NCBI GenBank assembly: GCA_019828595.1 | Contig: JAHQRK010000034.1 | Coordinates: 372,001 to 436,000, forward strand | Origin: Aphanomyces cochlioides | Taxonomy: Eukaryota > Oomycota > Saprolegniomycetes > Saprolegniales > Verrucalvaceae | DNA length: 64,000 nucleotides | Reading direction: 5' to 3' | Shown: positions 30,105 to 41,819 of the stretch, piece by piece | How the letters are laid out: the number at the start of each line of letters is the position of its first letter | Numbering within the stretch: position 1 is the first letter of the stretch | Made by a program: the position numbers and the translations under genes | Notes under the pieces: model-generated | The model's input: only the letters and a program-made list of their open reading frames with translations | Told to the model about the DNA's origin: nothing | The model's database searches: none

Positions 30105-32317
30105 GGCCAAAGATAAAATGACGACGAGCAACTTGTCATCCAATATGTCGCCCCAGTTGGTCAAGTTGTCGATACACTGTAATAAACAATAATTCATCTC
30201 ATTTATTCACGCTTCAATGAAAATAACCTGATTTTAAGGACACTCTGTAATTCAAATTGAATATAATATTCGATTTGTGATGGTACATTACCTCGTTTTA
30301 GTGACTTCATAAAATAAAAAATTATTTTGATCGAATTCATTTGAATCCAATCTACAGTAAATCGTCTACTGTACTGGAAAAAGGAAATTACTTTGAATTT
30401 GTGATGGACTTCCCATGTCGGTCTTTTCATGAAACGGACGACAAGACATGCATGAACAAATCCAATCCTGCATCCATTGACGCGCTTCCTACGCCAATGA
30501 TATCATGTAAATTAGCTAGAAATTATGACGTCATGAATGAGAGAATTGCTGCAGGAAAGCTATAGATTTTAAGTCTTGTCCTCGTGGGAAGGTGGATGCA
30601 ATGTGGATACAAAAAGGAAATGAAACGAGAGTATCTCCTTAATTAAATCGTTTTTTGCGATCGACGACATGAGGAGGCGTGTGCTACGGGATGTCAAAAG
30701 ACCACGTCTACAAAGCAAACGCATCGATGTGTGCAACAGTCAGACAAGGGGAATACGTTGCTGCTCCGTCAAGAAAGCTCGCGAAGAACGTGTGTGGTTG
30801 CATAAAAATATTCGCCAATTGTTTGTCTCCATTTTAGTCTCGATAAATCGATAAAAGAAGACGTAAAATCGACAACAGACTATCTCATTCATCCTGGATA
30901 AACGAGGATATGATTGATATGGGAACGTTTGAGTGGATAAGTCGAGGCTTTGCATAGTCTCCAAGTTGAAGAATACGACAAAAATCTCCGCAGCTGGGGA
31001 TAATCTGGATAAGACGACAACAGGTGGTTCGTTGGGTGATAGAATACCGGGTATACCGTATGATAGAGGCCCCGTTTATCCCCAGGGGGGACAAAGCAGT
31101 ACTGATATTCTTTAAACCACGTCTGGATCTCATTGGGAGTCATAAACGGCAACAGAGGGAGGATAACTCATAAAGAGACAACTTCCAGCTGCAAAATTGC
31201 GTTTGTGCAAATGAGAGATGTCAGTTGTCCATAAAAATACAGATAACGTTCAAGTAGAATGAAGGGGGCGATATAGATTGTCGAAAAGGATAACTCGAAA
31301 TGGTAACACATATCCAGCAGAAAAGTTTACAAGTTCGCCCTTTCATCTCGTCGGTTTTCTGTGGGCGAAGGGGAATAAAGGAGAAGTCGGCTGGCTGATT
31401 AATAAAACCAATTTGACCGCGGGATATGGAGAAGAACGACTTAACGACTCTTGCTTCCCGTTGCATGTTGTGTTTACCATGCTTATCCCTGTAGCGTTGG
31501 AGGGAAGGCTCGAATCTTCGGGGGGTTTACGATGGGCCCCAGAGAACAGAAAACTTTGAAATAAACTGCCGGTAGAGACAACAATGGCGTGGTTTCTCGT
31601 AGCTTTTAAGGAAGGGGGATATTGTGATTTCCGTCCAAATTTGCCAATTTCAAACGATATTTCCAATCGCCTGGAAATCATCCGGACAATATGATTGGCT
31701 AAAAATAATTTTACTATCAATTGATTGGCTGAAAACTGACCTAAGTTTGTGAGAGAAAAGCTGCAAATCTAACGTCATCTCTATGACTCTGAACAACCTT
31801 CCACAGCGACCCCACCTCGAAGAGAATTCCACGTTTTTCAGCGCTCCTCACGTTGAGTGTACAACAAGTGGAGAGGCCTCTGGCCTCGCCAGCGCAGCGA
31901 CGAAGCTTCGTCGATTTCGTGTACCATCCCGATCAAGACTTCAACAAAAGGTCAAAATAACCTTCTAAAATTGATATTTGTATTATATTTCGGAGGTCCG
32001 GCGATTTGCCGGCGGTTGATTCAACCAATCGCCGGAGGAAATTTTGTGTGTAGATAAAATGGACGACACGACAATTCAAACCGACAACAAGCCCATTGAT
32101 GGATTTGAGAACATTTGATTGGTTGGTTTATGATCTGCTCATGCAAGTCCAGCAGACGTAGCGTAGGCGTCTGCATTGAGCCTGACTTACAAGTGGGCGA
32201 CGTAGCGTGGGCATCTGCATCAAGCTTGACTGTGGCGGTCATCCATCCCAAATACTCTAGCTGGTATGATCAAGTTCTGTTTGATACATGAACAAAAAAC
32301 AATTTTTAGTGCTAGAA
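30105..32317. other. 2.2 kb intergenic with scattered short repeats
   Basis: It holds CCTCGTTTTAGTGAC (30291-30305), matching the ends of the 22.5 kb MITE. Two direct GATTGGCT motifs lie at 31693-31700 and 31723-31730. There is a perfect palindrome CGACGAAGCTTCGTCG (31898-31913), an inverted repeat TCCGGCGATT...AATCGCCGGA (about 31997-32037), and the 32155-32231 duplication. A minus frame at 30889-31152 (MTPNEIQTWFKEYQYCF...) is open for 87 codons and looks peptide-like, but matches no family I know. Confidence 0.5.
32155..32231. repeat. Two 33 bp direct repeats
   Basis: 32155-32187 and 32199-32231 share GACGTAGCGT then CTGCAT, with four differences over 33 bp and 11 bp between them. They lie just beyond the 3' end of the Crypton recombinase. 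Confidence 0.6.
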
Positions 32318-33765
32318 CTACAAGCATTCGTTGCGTTTGCGCTTCCGCACTTCCTTCAATAAACCAGAGTAGGTTCTGGTGTGTCCTTCATACGCAGCCT
32401 CAAAATCATCGTAGGTAGAGTACTGGTTGAATGCTGAAGCAAGCGTGAGACGCTCGGAATACTTGCGCCGGTCACGTCTGATGTCTTCTTTGGGCAAGTC
32501 CTTTATCGCACAGAAGTACCCTCCATTTGGATCTATCGTAAACCACTGATTCCATGCTTCACGGCCCGAGCTTGCCGTCGGAATTGCACGAGGGACAACA
32601 AAATTGTCCATAGACATTTGTCGTGTGGCTGGTGTTTTGGGTTGTGCACGCAATAAATCGGCTCGCAAAGCATTAATCACAGCATCAACAATTGCTGCAA
32701 TATCGAGCGAGTTATCCTTGTTGACATGCTGGATTTGCTGTGACAAACCACCTCCAAGTTGGAGGAGATTTCTTGGGTCGATTGAATCGCTCAGACTCTT
32801 TGTCACAAGATACTCGCAGCAAGTCTTGGGGTCTTCCCAACGACACCACGCCATCAACTCACGGAAGTCAAACCGTCTTTCCGGTGAAACAAACACACGA
32901 TAAAACGAACCACCACGACGCATGCTGTGCAATGAAATTCCAATTGGCAATTCCGGCGTGTGGTCCACGACTTCCAACAGCAGACGTCTGAGATACATCT
33001 GCTCCATCTGCTTGAACCAGTCAACTATGGTTTGCCATTGTTTGGATTTGTCGTGTGGGGGAATACAAAGGCTTCACTCTGTATATTTGAGCATGACAGA
33101 CGAACTTGGTGGTTGTACTCTTCAAAAAAGTCGTACACGCGCAAACATGGGAAGGAGGTTTCGTTGACCAAGTGGTAGACTTGGCAATCCTTTTCGACTC
33201 GAGCCTTTTTATGCCAGCGGAGGCGTATTGAGACGTACCGCCCTTTGTCGGACTCTCCAGCAGCAACGTCACACCACTTTAAAGCAAGCATTTCGCTTAT
33301 TCGAAAGCATCCCATGAAACAAGCGCTGAATAGAAAGCGCAGCATGCAACCGACAAAGCGATTGTAGTTGGCCAAGGCATTCATAAGCAGAGATAGCTCG
33401 TGCACTGTCAATGGATGTGCCTTTCGTTCGTCATCAATGTTGTTCTGCCTGTTGAATTTTTGCAACCCCACAACGTAGCGCTTTGATTCACATGCCTGGG
33501 CTGGATTTGGGTTAACATTGCGGTCTTTGAAGTAGGCAACAAGGGCTGTCTTCGCGGCATCGACAGTCCTGGCCTTTCTTCGAAGTGTGACAAGATGATG
33601 AAAGAAATCCGTGCAGGTTTCGGCAGTTGCAGACTCAGGATCGACACCACCTTTCGCTTGTTTGCAGTAGTCTTCAAACTGTCTTTGATACGTGGCGTAC
33701 GAGCGGCGCGTCGACGCTCCAAGGAATGCATCTTGAATGGTCTTCTTGGATGGCACGAGCTCCAT
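32318..33765 (-). pseudogene. Crypton-type tyrosine recombinase, copy 1, one frameshift
   Basis: From Met 33765 (MELVPSKKTIQDAFLGASTR) the N-terminal helical domain (STRRSYATYQRQFEDYCKQA) and the start of the catalytic domain (CFMGCFRISEMLALKWCDV, holding the catalytic Arg) are open to 33025. One base is missing near 33028 between NNGKP and IVDWFKQMEQMYLRR. After it come HSMRRGGSFYRVF (the H-x-x-R box) and a C-terminal region (WNQWFTIDPNGGYFCAIKDL ... RRKYSERL) like the GCR1_C DNA-binding domain typical of Cryptons. These enzymes move DNA by strand exchange without a DDE transposase. A related copy starts at 63272. Confidence 0.85.
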
Positions 33766-34042
33766 TGTTTGAGAAGTCAAATGAACATGAAGCAGACATC
33801 TGGTTCAAAGCAATATTGTCCAATCAAACCTCATATATGTTAAATGTTAACGATATGTTCCTCGTACGACAACCTCATCGTCCAATAAAATGACTCAATT
33901 TATTAAATGAACAAATGACAGCGTTAAACTTTGTCGGTTCTCCAATCCCATCAGAGAAACTTGTCGGTTTCTTGTCGGTTTCGTGCGATATGTAGAAAGC
34001 ACAATATAAGGGGACCAGCAAGAACACTACGTCAATATAATT

Positions 34043-34267
34043 TGGAAATGACTATTCCCCCCCCCTAAAATTCATTTTTGATACATTTATGCCTAGCATT
34101 TCCGACACTTAGGGGCATGGCCGTGAGCTCCCGCGATGACGCCCATAATTTTGGCACATTTTAAGTGTTTGCAGTAGTTAAGAGCTCTTAAATGGCAGTC
34201 GATTTTTGGGAAGCGAGGGCAAAAATGTATCAAAAATGAATTTTAGGGGGGGGAAATAGTCATTTCC
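34043..34267. mobile_element. 225 bp MITE with long inverted repeats and TATAATT duplications
   Basis: The left end starts GGAAATGACTATTC and runs through a C-tract into TAAAATTCATTTTTGATACA. The right end is the same sequence inverted, about 45 bp per arm. TATAATT occurs immediately outside both ends (34036-34042 and 34268-34274). The 7-8 bp target duplication suggests a hAT-like rather than mariner origin. Non-coding. Confidence 0.8.
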
Positions 34268-34274
34268 TATAATT

Positions 34275-35751
34275 AAAGGTGAACTTTGTAGATAAATCCT
34301 ACCCCAACGCTGATTTTGTCGAGGATATGAGAGGGCTAAAGTTGTCCAAAGGGGATCCAAGAGTTTATTCGGCTGCACACGCGAAGGATTATCAATTAGC
34401 TAGTTACTTGTAATACTTCAGATTTGACACGACATTTAGGCTCTCGGGTGCGACTTCAGTTCGCCTGGTGGTTGTTTTTAAATGCTTTCTGTGAAAGAGT
34501 GTTCGTTTCATCGTTCAGAGTGAGTTACGACGCTGACAGGATGGAGGGTGGACGGTTTCAAGTGCACTTTCGAAGCAGGGACAGCATCGAACTTTGCATG
34601 GGCGACTGGTTCACTTGGTTTCAATGGCACAACGTGGAGAGCGCCAGTCGTGCTGACAGAATACACGGCGCTTGGCATGTTGGTCCGGTGGCATCTTGGT
34701 TGACAATTGGATAATGAAGCACAGTATCGACAACCCTGCTGCCATCGAATTCAAAAAGAATCTTCACGATGCTTCGCCAGATTCGAGCCAGATTCAATTA
34801 TCTTGAACAAAGTATACAAAAGAATTTCACATAATTTTCAAAAGACATATAAAATTTCAAGGTAAAATGATTATAATATACAAAATATATATCTATAAAG
34901 TATGATATTTCCATTATTATATTTGTAACTTTCTTAATCTATGACATGTTGGTATCAATAAGCATAGGATATAAGATATAACAGTAATTTCAGTAGCCGA
35001 GATTGGCTGAAGGCAAGCAAAGCACAATCCATTACCAACATAGCTTTGAGGGGAAAAAATGTGCTCTGGAGTGCTTGCAATGCGCTTGTTCATTGCACAC
35101 ATCGTGGCTTTAACCACTTAATTCTAAACATTCGCTTTTCCGGCTGAAATTATGCGGGATGGAGCATTTTAATCACAACAGAAGGCTGTAATTGTCATCA
35201 TCATATTGCCCCCACAATGCTATAACTATTTCCTCCTAGCTTGATCGACTCTCAAACTATTAGGCTTTCAATCCGTTAATCCTGTTCGGTGACAAGGAGG
35301 TCGATAAGCAGTCGTTCGCTTCGCCTTGGTGCTCGCATAGGCTCACACACATTGTACAGCCTTATCCACATGAAACAATCGCATAATTCCATCGTTTTGC
35401 AACATAGAACCCTCATTTTCCTCTGTTGCAGGCGAGAACGCAGTCTACAAGGTGAAAGGTCGAGCTAGTCTCGTCGTCAGGGGGACTGTAAACCCAGGGG
35501 GGATTCCCCCCACAACTATTATCGATGAAATATTCGATGATTTATGGAATCATTCGTGAATAAATTTCATTCCCCGGCAATAATGCTCACTCTTCCCTTT
35601 CTCCATGAATGCTCTAAAAGCGGCACCATTTTGCAGTCGACTCATGAGGAGTTCCAAACTAAAATTCGGTCAAATTACTGCAAAACTGTACGAAAAAATA
35701 TTTAATTTTGGAGTTTATTTTGAATTAGTTTCCCACCAAATTGATTTTGCC
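34275..35751. other. AT-rich intergenic, nothing recognised
   Basis: A 96-codon + frame at 34424-34714 lacks any motif. A GATTGGCT box is at 34984. The sequence becomes AT-rich before the FkbH-like gene. Confidence 0.4.
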
Positions 35752-38328
35752 ATGAGTGTTGATGTCGTCGTAGGAGCAACTTTTGCGCTCGACCACGTCC
35801 AGAGCTCTCTCTTGCTGCTCTTCCAGCATGTAAATCCTGCTCTAAATCGACTTGATTTGCCTGATTTTTCCTGAATTTTTACAGGTTTTACCGTCTGTCA
35901 CAGCGTCATTTCAATGGATTCCGTACGGCCATTTAACCTCGACATTGTCATCTCCGAGGCCGTTTTCAACCGACAATGCTTGCACTGTGCTGTTTATCCG
36001 CCTCTTGGATTTGTTCCACACACATCCCGAGCTTTTCAATGAAACTCCGCAGCTTGCCCTGATGGAACGGTACGATTTCCGCCAAAACCGATGATTTACT
36101 CAACGCTTCAGATTTCTCGAGGCAATTGCAACGCACGTCGAGCTCAATGAAAAGCGGCACGTTGTTATCCTTATTTGTCCCCCGCCACCAGAATTTCTCC
36201 ACGACGACTGGGCACGCCAGGAAAAAACATTCATGGATCGATTTCCGCCCTCCGTGCATGTACTTTCCAATTTCTTCCGTGAATATTCGCCTCCAACTCC
36301 CTATTACGACCCCTTTGCAGGTTTTTGATTCCAAATTAATCGTAGCATTGATGAATTATGCTAGATAAAACTATTCACAGCCCGTATACTCTTGCCATGA
36401 ATCACTTGCTAGCTCTACTGGCAGCACGACAGGTTTGTCGTGTATTTCGGCGATTAAAGAAGGTATTTTCGTGGAAATATACAGCAATTCAAATTTCTGT
36501 TTTATTTCAATAGATTATCGTGGTTGACTGTGATAATACACTGTGGTCGGGCTCAGTCTCGGAAGACGGACTTGATGGCCTTGCAATCACCGAGGAATAC
36601 CGAGCATTGCAATCCTTTTTGGCATTGCAATACCGCCAGGGGGTATTGCTTTGTATTTGCAGTAAAAACAATACCGAAGATGTCCAGGCTGTCTTTGCAC
36701 ATCGACCTGAAATGGTAGGAACCACTTTCTTTGAAACCCCGTAATTTTACAACGGCGTAGGTATTGCAATGGGGAACACATTTTGTCTTACAACGCGTGA
36801 ATTTCAAACCAAAATTTGAAAATATACGAGAAATGGTCGAAAAATATCTCCATCTTGGCCTAGATAGTGTCGTGTTTATCGACGACAATCCTGGAGAATG
36901 CTCCCAAGTGGCTCAGCAATGCCCATCGGTTGCAGTACTCCAAGTTCCCCTCGCTCCCCAGCTTTCCCCCGCGGTAAACTATCCCAACTTGCTCATTTTT
37001 TATCGCTGAATGATTTCTAGTTTCTACAAACGGCATGGATGTTGGATCGCCCGTTTGGAAGTGAATTTATCACGGAAGAAGATGCAAATCGCACAAATTT
37101 ATACAAAAAGCAACTCTTGTCCAGCGACACCCCCGTGAAGAATGAACTTTTTATCTCTCAAGATCAAAGTTTGACGGGGTCGACAGCAGTCCAGATTGAT
37201 TTCGACGTTGTAAATTGCTCGACAACGCCAAAAGCTCACTTGGAACGACTGATTCAATTGTGCCAGCGAACCAACCAATTCAACAGTCATACATCTAACG
37301 CCAGAGCTTGTAACGTTACGGTACTGTTTGCATTCATCACGTTCTAATTTGTTTTTCGATGTAGGAAGCTCTCTTAGCGTTTCCAGGGTCGATTGTGTAC
37401 GTCAACGTCACGGATCGCTTTGGCCATTACGGGCTGGTGGGATTGCTAGCATGGAAGACCGATGAAATCACCGGAAACATCGAAATTCCAGTGTTTTTGC
37501 TCAGCTGCCGCGTTTTAAATCGTGGAATTGAGCATGCGATGCTAGAATACGTGGCAAAACTTGCGCCGTCGGCTACAAAAACTATCTCAATTGCGTTTGA
37601 ATCGACGATTCGTAATGGTATTTACTGTCAGGATTTCCATCTGGGCTCATTCCTGTTTTATAGTGCCAGCTCGGGCGTTTCTGAGCGGTTTACCGAATGT
37701 GATTACAACACCATTCGGGTTTCAAATAGATCTGCTGGACGCTGTCAATCTACGACATGAACCAAGTTTGACTACGACTACGACAACGTCGACAGTGCAA
37801 GAAATGTCTGGTAAACTACGCTCTCTTAATCGAATTTACGATTTATTAGGCGAATTGGGCCTCCCGATCGTGCATTTTCAAACTTTGGCGTCACTTTCAG
37901 CCTTTTTGGAGGCTAAAATCAGCTCAGCAAGCGTCATCCAAGTCGACGAACCGGCGAAATTTCGACGACTGCAGCGTGAAGCTGTTAAACAAACGCAAGA
38001 AAGCTCAGAGCCGATCTGGAAAACGAATAATGTTGCTGAACGAACGCTCTGTCCGCAGTGCAAACTCCAAACTATTGGTATGCTGTTGACCTTTTTATGG
38101 CAGACGGGATTAACTTGGCAATAATTAGCACAAAATACAAAGTGCACCCATGGACGATGTCGGAGTTGCTGCTACAATATTCAAAAATGGCTTCAGCGAC
38201 TCGATCACCCGCATTTAAAAGCCCGAGAAAACGCAACGAAGCTGCTAGAGGACGCTCAAGTGGATCTGTCGGCGGGAACATCAACGCAGTGTTTGATTCA
38301 CAGAAATCCACGACGAATGACCGACTGA
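35752..38328 (+). CDS. FkbH-like HAD-IIIC protein with C-terminal Cys-rich extension
   Basis: Ten exons: 35752-35829, 35885-36069, 36112-36320, 36365-36432, 36514-36714, 36761-36973, 37021-37320, 37365-37617, 37664-38077 and 38129-38328. They sum to 707 codons with consistent phases. The N-terminus (MSVDVVVGATFALDHV ... FQWIPYGHL ... VLFIRLLDLF) fits the FkbH N-terminal region. The HAD core reads IIVVDCDNTLWSGSVSEDG, LLCICSKNNTEDV and VVFIDDNPGECSQV. The ending LIQLCQRTNQFN and a GNAT-like segment follow. FkbH proteins load glyceryl units onto carrier proteins in bacterial polyketide pathways; the role here is unknown. The extra C-terminus has Cys pairs (CPQC, CTHGRCRSCC) that could bind zinc. 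No carrier-protein or polyketide gene is nearby. Confidence 0.9.
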
Positions 38329-39244
38329 TAGAATTTTGTGAAATGATTTTGTAAAATGAAATTCGGCGTTACTTTCACGCGATGTAGAACGAGAGGCTCT
38401 TGCAAATACTTGCGATATGGTTTACATGGCCGGGAGATTTTAGCAACAGGGGAGTGACAAAGTGTACGGTCGATGAGGAGCAGCTTCTCTTTTGTTTGTA
38501 GTGATCCACACACTACACAGTGATCACAATGATCATTTACTTCGACTTCTCGAATTGTGTCACGGATAAATTGCTGATCAAACTAAATAGTCGGGGCCAA
38601 GAGAGAATACTCAAGGTTATATCCACTAGCAGCACTGCAAACCAAGAGAGTTAGAAAATGGTGTTGTAGGCATGGGGTTCTTGAGGGGGGTTCGGAGGGG
38701 CTTCCATGCAAATAACACCATCAAGTCCCATGGTTGCAAGGTTGAATTAAGGTTTCCTGGACAAGTCAAACATGCAGCTGCAATCGTGAGATATTTAAGA
38801 GGGGAAGGGGCTTGACTAAGTGAACCCATAATTTTTTTCGAGGTTGTAGTTGAGGTTATGGCTTCGGAAATTTCATGCATCATGGCTGCAATGGCCGACC
38901 AAGGCTCTTGGATTAACGTGGTCTTGCACAAATCGCAAGGTGCCGTGATCAAACGAAGACATGTATCTTTGTCTCAGTCATGGTTATGGCTTGCATGTTG
39001 TACAGTGTAATGGGTCCACGGGGTGCAGGGGTTATCTATATCTTTCAGGGATGAAGAGGTTAACAAGGACAAGACGGTGTCGCTGATACAGCGACTTCGA
39101 ACTCCATCCATCGGTCCCCGTTCTTGCACGCGATAGATGTATAAATACTCGTTACTTCGTCCAGCTACATGCAAGCCTAAATGCATCGCAAATGCGTACT
39201 CGACTGGGGTATAAATATGAACGCTCCACGTCGGTCAGCTGTCG
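38329..39244. other. Intergenic, no convincing gene
   Basis: A 108-codon minus frame (38626-38952) starts with a CDLC motif but shows no conserved domain. It is not called. Confidence 0.4.
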
Positions 39245-39673
39245 TTAATGGCCATGGTACCGCTGGTGCGACTCGATCGCTGGATAAAAGCTACCAAGGG
39301 GCTCGACGTCAGTGACAATCTTCCGCTCAACGGATCGCATCTTCAAATCGAGCTTTGCTTCGCTGTGCTGCTCCATGTTGTGCGTGAAAATACTTGACCG
39401 GTGGAGCGTGCACTGCGTCGCTGCATGCGTTGGATCGTGCATGCTCCAGAATGCAGTCAAGAGCTCTTTGTAGCTCACTTGCGACGCGTCGTATTTGACC
39501 TGCACGGCTTCCGCGTCGGGTTTGTTTGGCTTGGCCACGTTGGCAAACCCCGCTCGAGTGTTGACGACGCCAGGGAGGCGCTGGAAACGCGGCTGGATGT
39601 CCCAAAAGCTGCCCGCCGCAAATGTGGCGATCTGTTCTTGCGGTTCGAGCTCGAGAAACTTGGAGCGATGCAT
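39245..39673 (-). CDS. MsrA-like peptide methionine sulfoxide reductase, catalytic Cys replaced by Ser
   Basis: 142 residues from Met 39673; the frame stays open a further 29 codons upstream without another ATG. MsrA landmarks are present: AAGSFWDIQPRFQRLPGVV at the GCFW site, then GFANV, DAEAVQVKYDASQVSYKELL, FWSMHDPT and GSFYPAIESHQRYH. MsrA reduces methionine sulfoxide using the Cys of GCFWG. Here that residue is Ser (GSFWD), so normal catalysis is not expected. It may be a non-catalytic binder or a decaying paralogue. The reading frame itself is intact and MsrA-like to the end. A 5' exon upstream is possible. Confidence 0.8.
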   Translation of the reverse strand: MHRSKFLELEPQEQIATFAAGSFWDIQPRFQRLPGVVNTRAGFANVAKPNKPDAEAVQVKYDASQVSYKELLTAFWSMHDPTHAATQCTLHRSSIFTHNMEQHSEAKLDLKMRSVERKIVTDVEPLGSFYPAIESHQRYHGH

Positions 39674-40079
39674 CGTACACTGAGCGGCTTGCGACTCGTC
39701 GACGAACTTGGTGAATGCTCTCGAAGTGTGTCCTATCAATCCAAAAAGATTCGCTGTCAATAAAAATAAAAAAAGGAATATAATTCAATATATTAACTCG
39801 AATGAATAATTATATTTTAATTGTATTTTTAATTAAATATGATGTCGCCAATGGGTGGATTGTTTCATATCCAACTTCGTGTAGAGGCCAGGTAGAGCGT
39901 TCTATTTTGAGCACTGGAGGATTGTGCCCATCTTGAGAGCGTTGCTGCCTTTATAGAACAACCGACACTTGTGAATAATCCCAAGAATTTTTTTTATTAT
40001 TTTTTTTGTTGATTACAAGAGTCGGGCTGATTACGAGTCGGTCGTATCAGTGTCGAAGGAGCTTGTCCGTCCGTGTAAT
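39674..40079. other. AT-rich intergenic between divergent genes
   Basis: Contains T-rich runs (39989-40011) and no frame. It probably holds the promoters of the MsrA-like gene (-) and the 40.1 kb gene (+). Confidence 0.4.
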
Positions 40080-41149
40080 ATGGGTGACGAACCGGAAAGA
40101 ATGTTCGCCGAGGAGATGTTCGAAGAAGCTCCGTCACTTCTCGAAGTGACTGCATTGATTCGTCATTTCTGCAATGTGGTAATATCGAAATGTGTTGTCA
40201 GTCTCCAATTAAATTCGGAATTACAGAGATAGTCTCTGTTATTGTGCAAGTAAATAGCTGATTTAATTGAAAATACTTTGCGTTGGAATTCTCAGCGTAC
40301 TCGCACGTTGCAATCCCGCTCTAACGGTAGATAAACTTCTTTGTCGCTTGGATTTGCTCGTGCGTTTGTGTCTTGGTTTTTGTAGAAAGCGAGTGGACGA
40401 AGTCCACTGCATCGAAATTATTATTAATTCATTTCGAGTAAGAGAGCCAGGTATACAAATTCCAAGATATGTTTAGGGAATAAACAGAATTTATGAATTC
40501 ACAGGTGAAAAAACAATTTCGTTGAATACGTGTTTTAGGGAATTCCAGGAGTGTGATAATGAATTAAATGGAATTCCAAGGACTGCATTCCTGCGCTTTC
40601 TCCTTGAATTTAGAGTGTATTGTCCTAATGACATTTCGATGGTACAGCTGTACACTGTGTTTTACGTGCAGAATCCACAAAATGCAGGAAAAATACAGGA
40701 ATACTTGTGGAACTCTTCAATTTTCAATTCTATTTTTAGATTTTGGTGGAGAATAGAGGGAAACATTTTCGCAGCGCCGACGATTTTCCATCGTTCTCTT
40801 TGCTGGATTCATACTTGATTTTAGGCTCCAGAGTACCCTCAAGAAGTATCGGCGTCGGGTCCTTGTCTCTGTTGCAAGTGAAATTCGCTCGTTTTCTGAA
40901 CGGGGAAATGCCAAATTGCGACTTGTCTGTATTTCCCGCCGTTCTGGCGTTGGCTCGTCTTTCCAGCTGAAATTCATGGCATTTGTTGAACAGATTTGGA
41001 AATCTGTGGCTTGTACATCCAAGTCCCCGTTTCCCCCGTGTTATGGGCTGTGTTTCGCCCTCTCCGTAATAAAGTCGAGCGTATTAAGGCTAGACGCTGA
41101 GGAATTGAAGTGTGTATTTCCACGTATAATCGACGCCTTCTCACCGTGA
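40080..41149 (+). CDS. Probable multi-exon gene of unknown function
   Basis: It begins MGDEPERMFAEEMFEEAPSL LEVTALIRHFCN. Helical, Leu/Cys-rich exonic stretches follow on the same strand: VLARCNPALTVDKLLCRLDL, then EFQECDNELNGIPRTAFLRF and PNDISMVQLYTVFYVQNP. The last is LKKYRRRVLVSVASEIRSF ... VCISRRSGVGSSFQLKFMAF, with a stop at 41149. Splice sites between them are only partly clear. The even spread of hydrophobic helices suggests an alpha-solenoid-like protein. I do not recognise the family. The frames are peptide-like rather than random, so a real gene is likely, but the model is not. Confidence 0.45.
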
Positions 41150-41309
41150 AATGGATAAAGCCAGCAAGTAGAAAGTAAGAGGACTAAAAATCAAACTTGA
41201 TGGGACGATGTACGTCAAACGAGCTGGCAATGAGTTGAGAACATGGATGGCTCTTGGTCCTGTCATTCTTTCATCTAACGTAGAGTGCCAGTGATCGGCC
41301 GCTGTGCTA

Positions 41310-41819
41310 GTGATCGGCCGCTTTGGTCAGCCAATAGAAATGTCATATTTCTCTAATTGGTTAAAACAAAATCCTGCCCAAATTGATATCATTGAAACTT
41401 TATATTTCGTTGTACTGAGACATAGATTTCGCCGTGAGAGTAAAAACGCCAATGACTTTATACCTTTTAAAATTAATTTTACTCTAAAATATTATATTTT
41501 GACGAACATTGAAGAATCACAGTGCAAGACATTTTTCAAGAAAGTATATTGCCTTTTTCACCCAAATTTGTATTTTTTTACCAAAATCGAATTCTATTCC
41601 AAATCGATTCGATCATACTGAAGTCAAGTATAAATTGAAAGTATGGCAAACGTCCCAAATTAATTACACGTGTGTCTGGGTGTGTTTTGCGTGAATTAGG
41701 TAAATACTCGATTCTGATTGGCTGAGCGATTTGCAGATCGATTTGATAAATCGATACATTTCGGCACAATTTCGAATGAAATTGACAATACTTTATTCAA
41801 GTAAAAAGCGGCCAATCAC
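41310..41819. mobile_element. TA-flanked MITE, 510 bp
   Basis: GTGATCGGCCGCTTT at the left and AAAGCGGCCAATCAC at the right are inverted, with TA at 41308-41309 and 41820-41821. The core (about 41540-41780) resembles 25.92-26.16 kb and the reverse of 62.61-62.86 kb. It includes the segments CCAAATTTGT, CAAGTATAA, GTGTGTTTTGCGTGA and CTGATTGGCTGA. Confidence 0.7.

Noticed and set aside
30889..31152. 87-codon minus-strand frame MTPNEIQTWFKEYQYCF...
   Set aside because: It looks peptide-like but has no recognisable family, no clear neighbouring exons and overlaps other frames; not enough to call a gene.
35140..35580. Possible structural RNA gene in a less AT-rich intergenic patch
   Set aside because: No cloverleaf, snRNA or 5S-like boxes could be recognised by eye.
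38626..38952. 108-codon minus frame starting MITAPCDLC
   Set aside because: A single CxxC pair and no other conserved feature.
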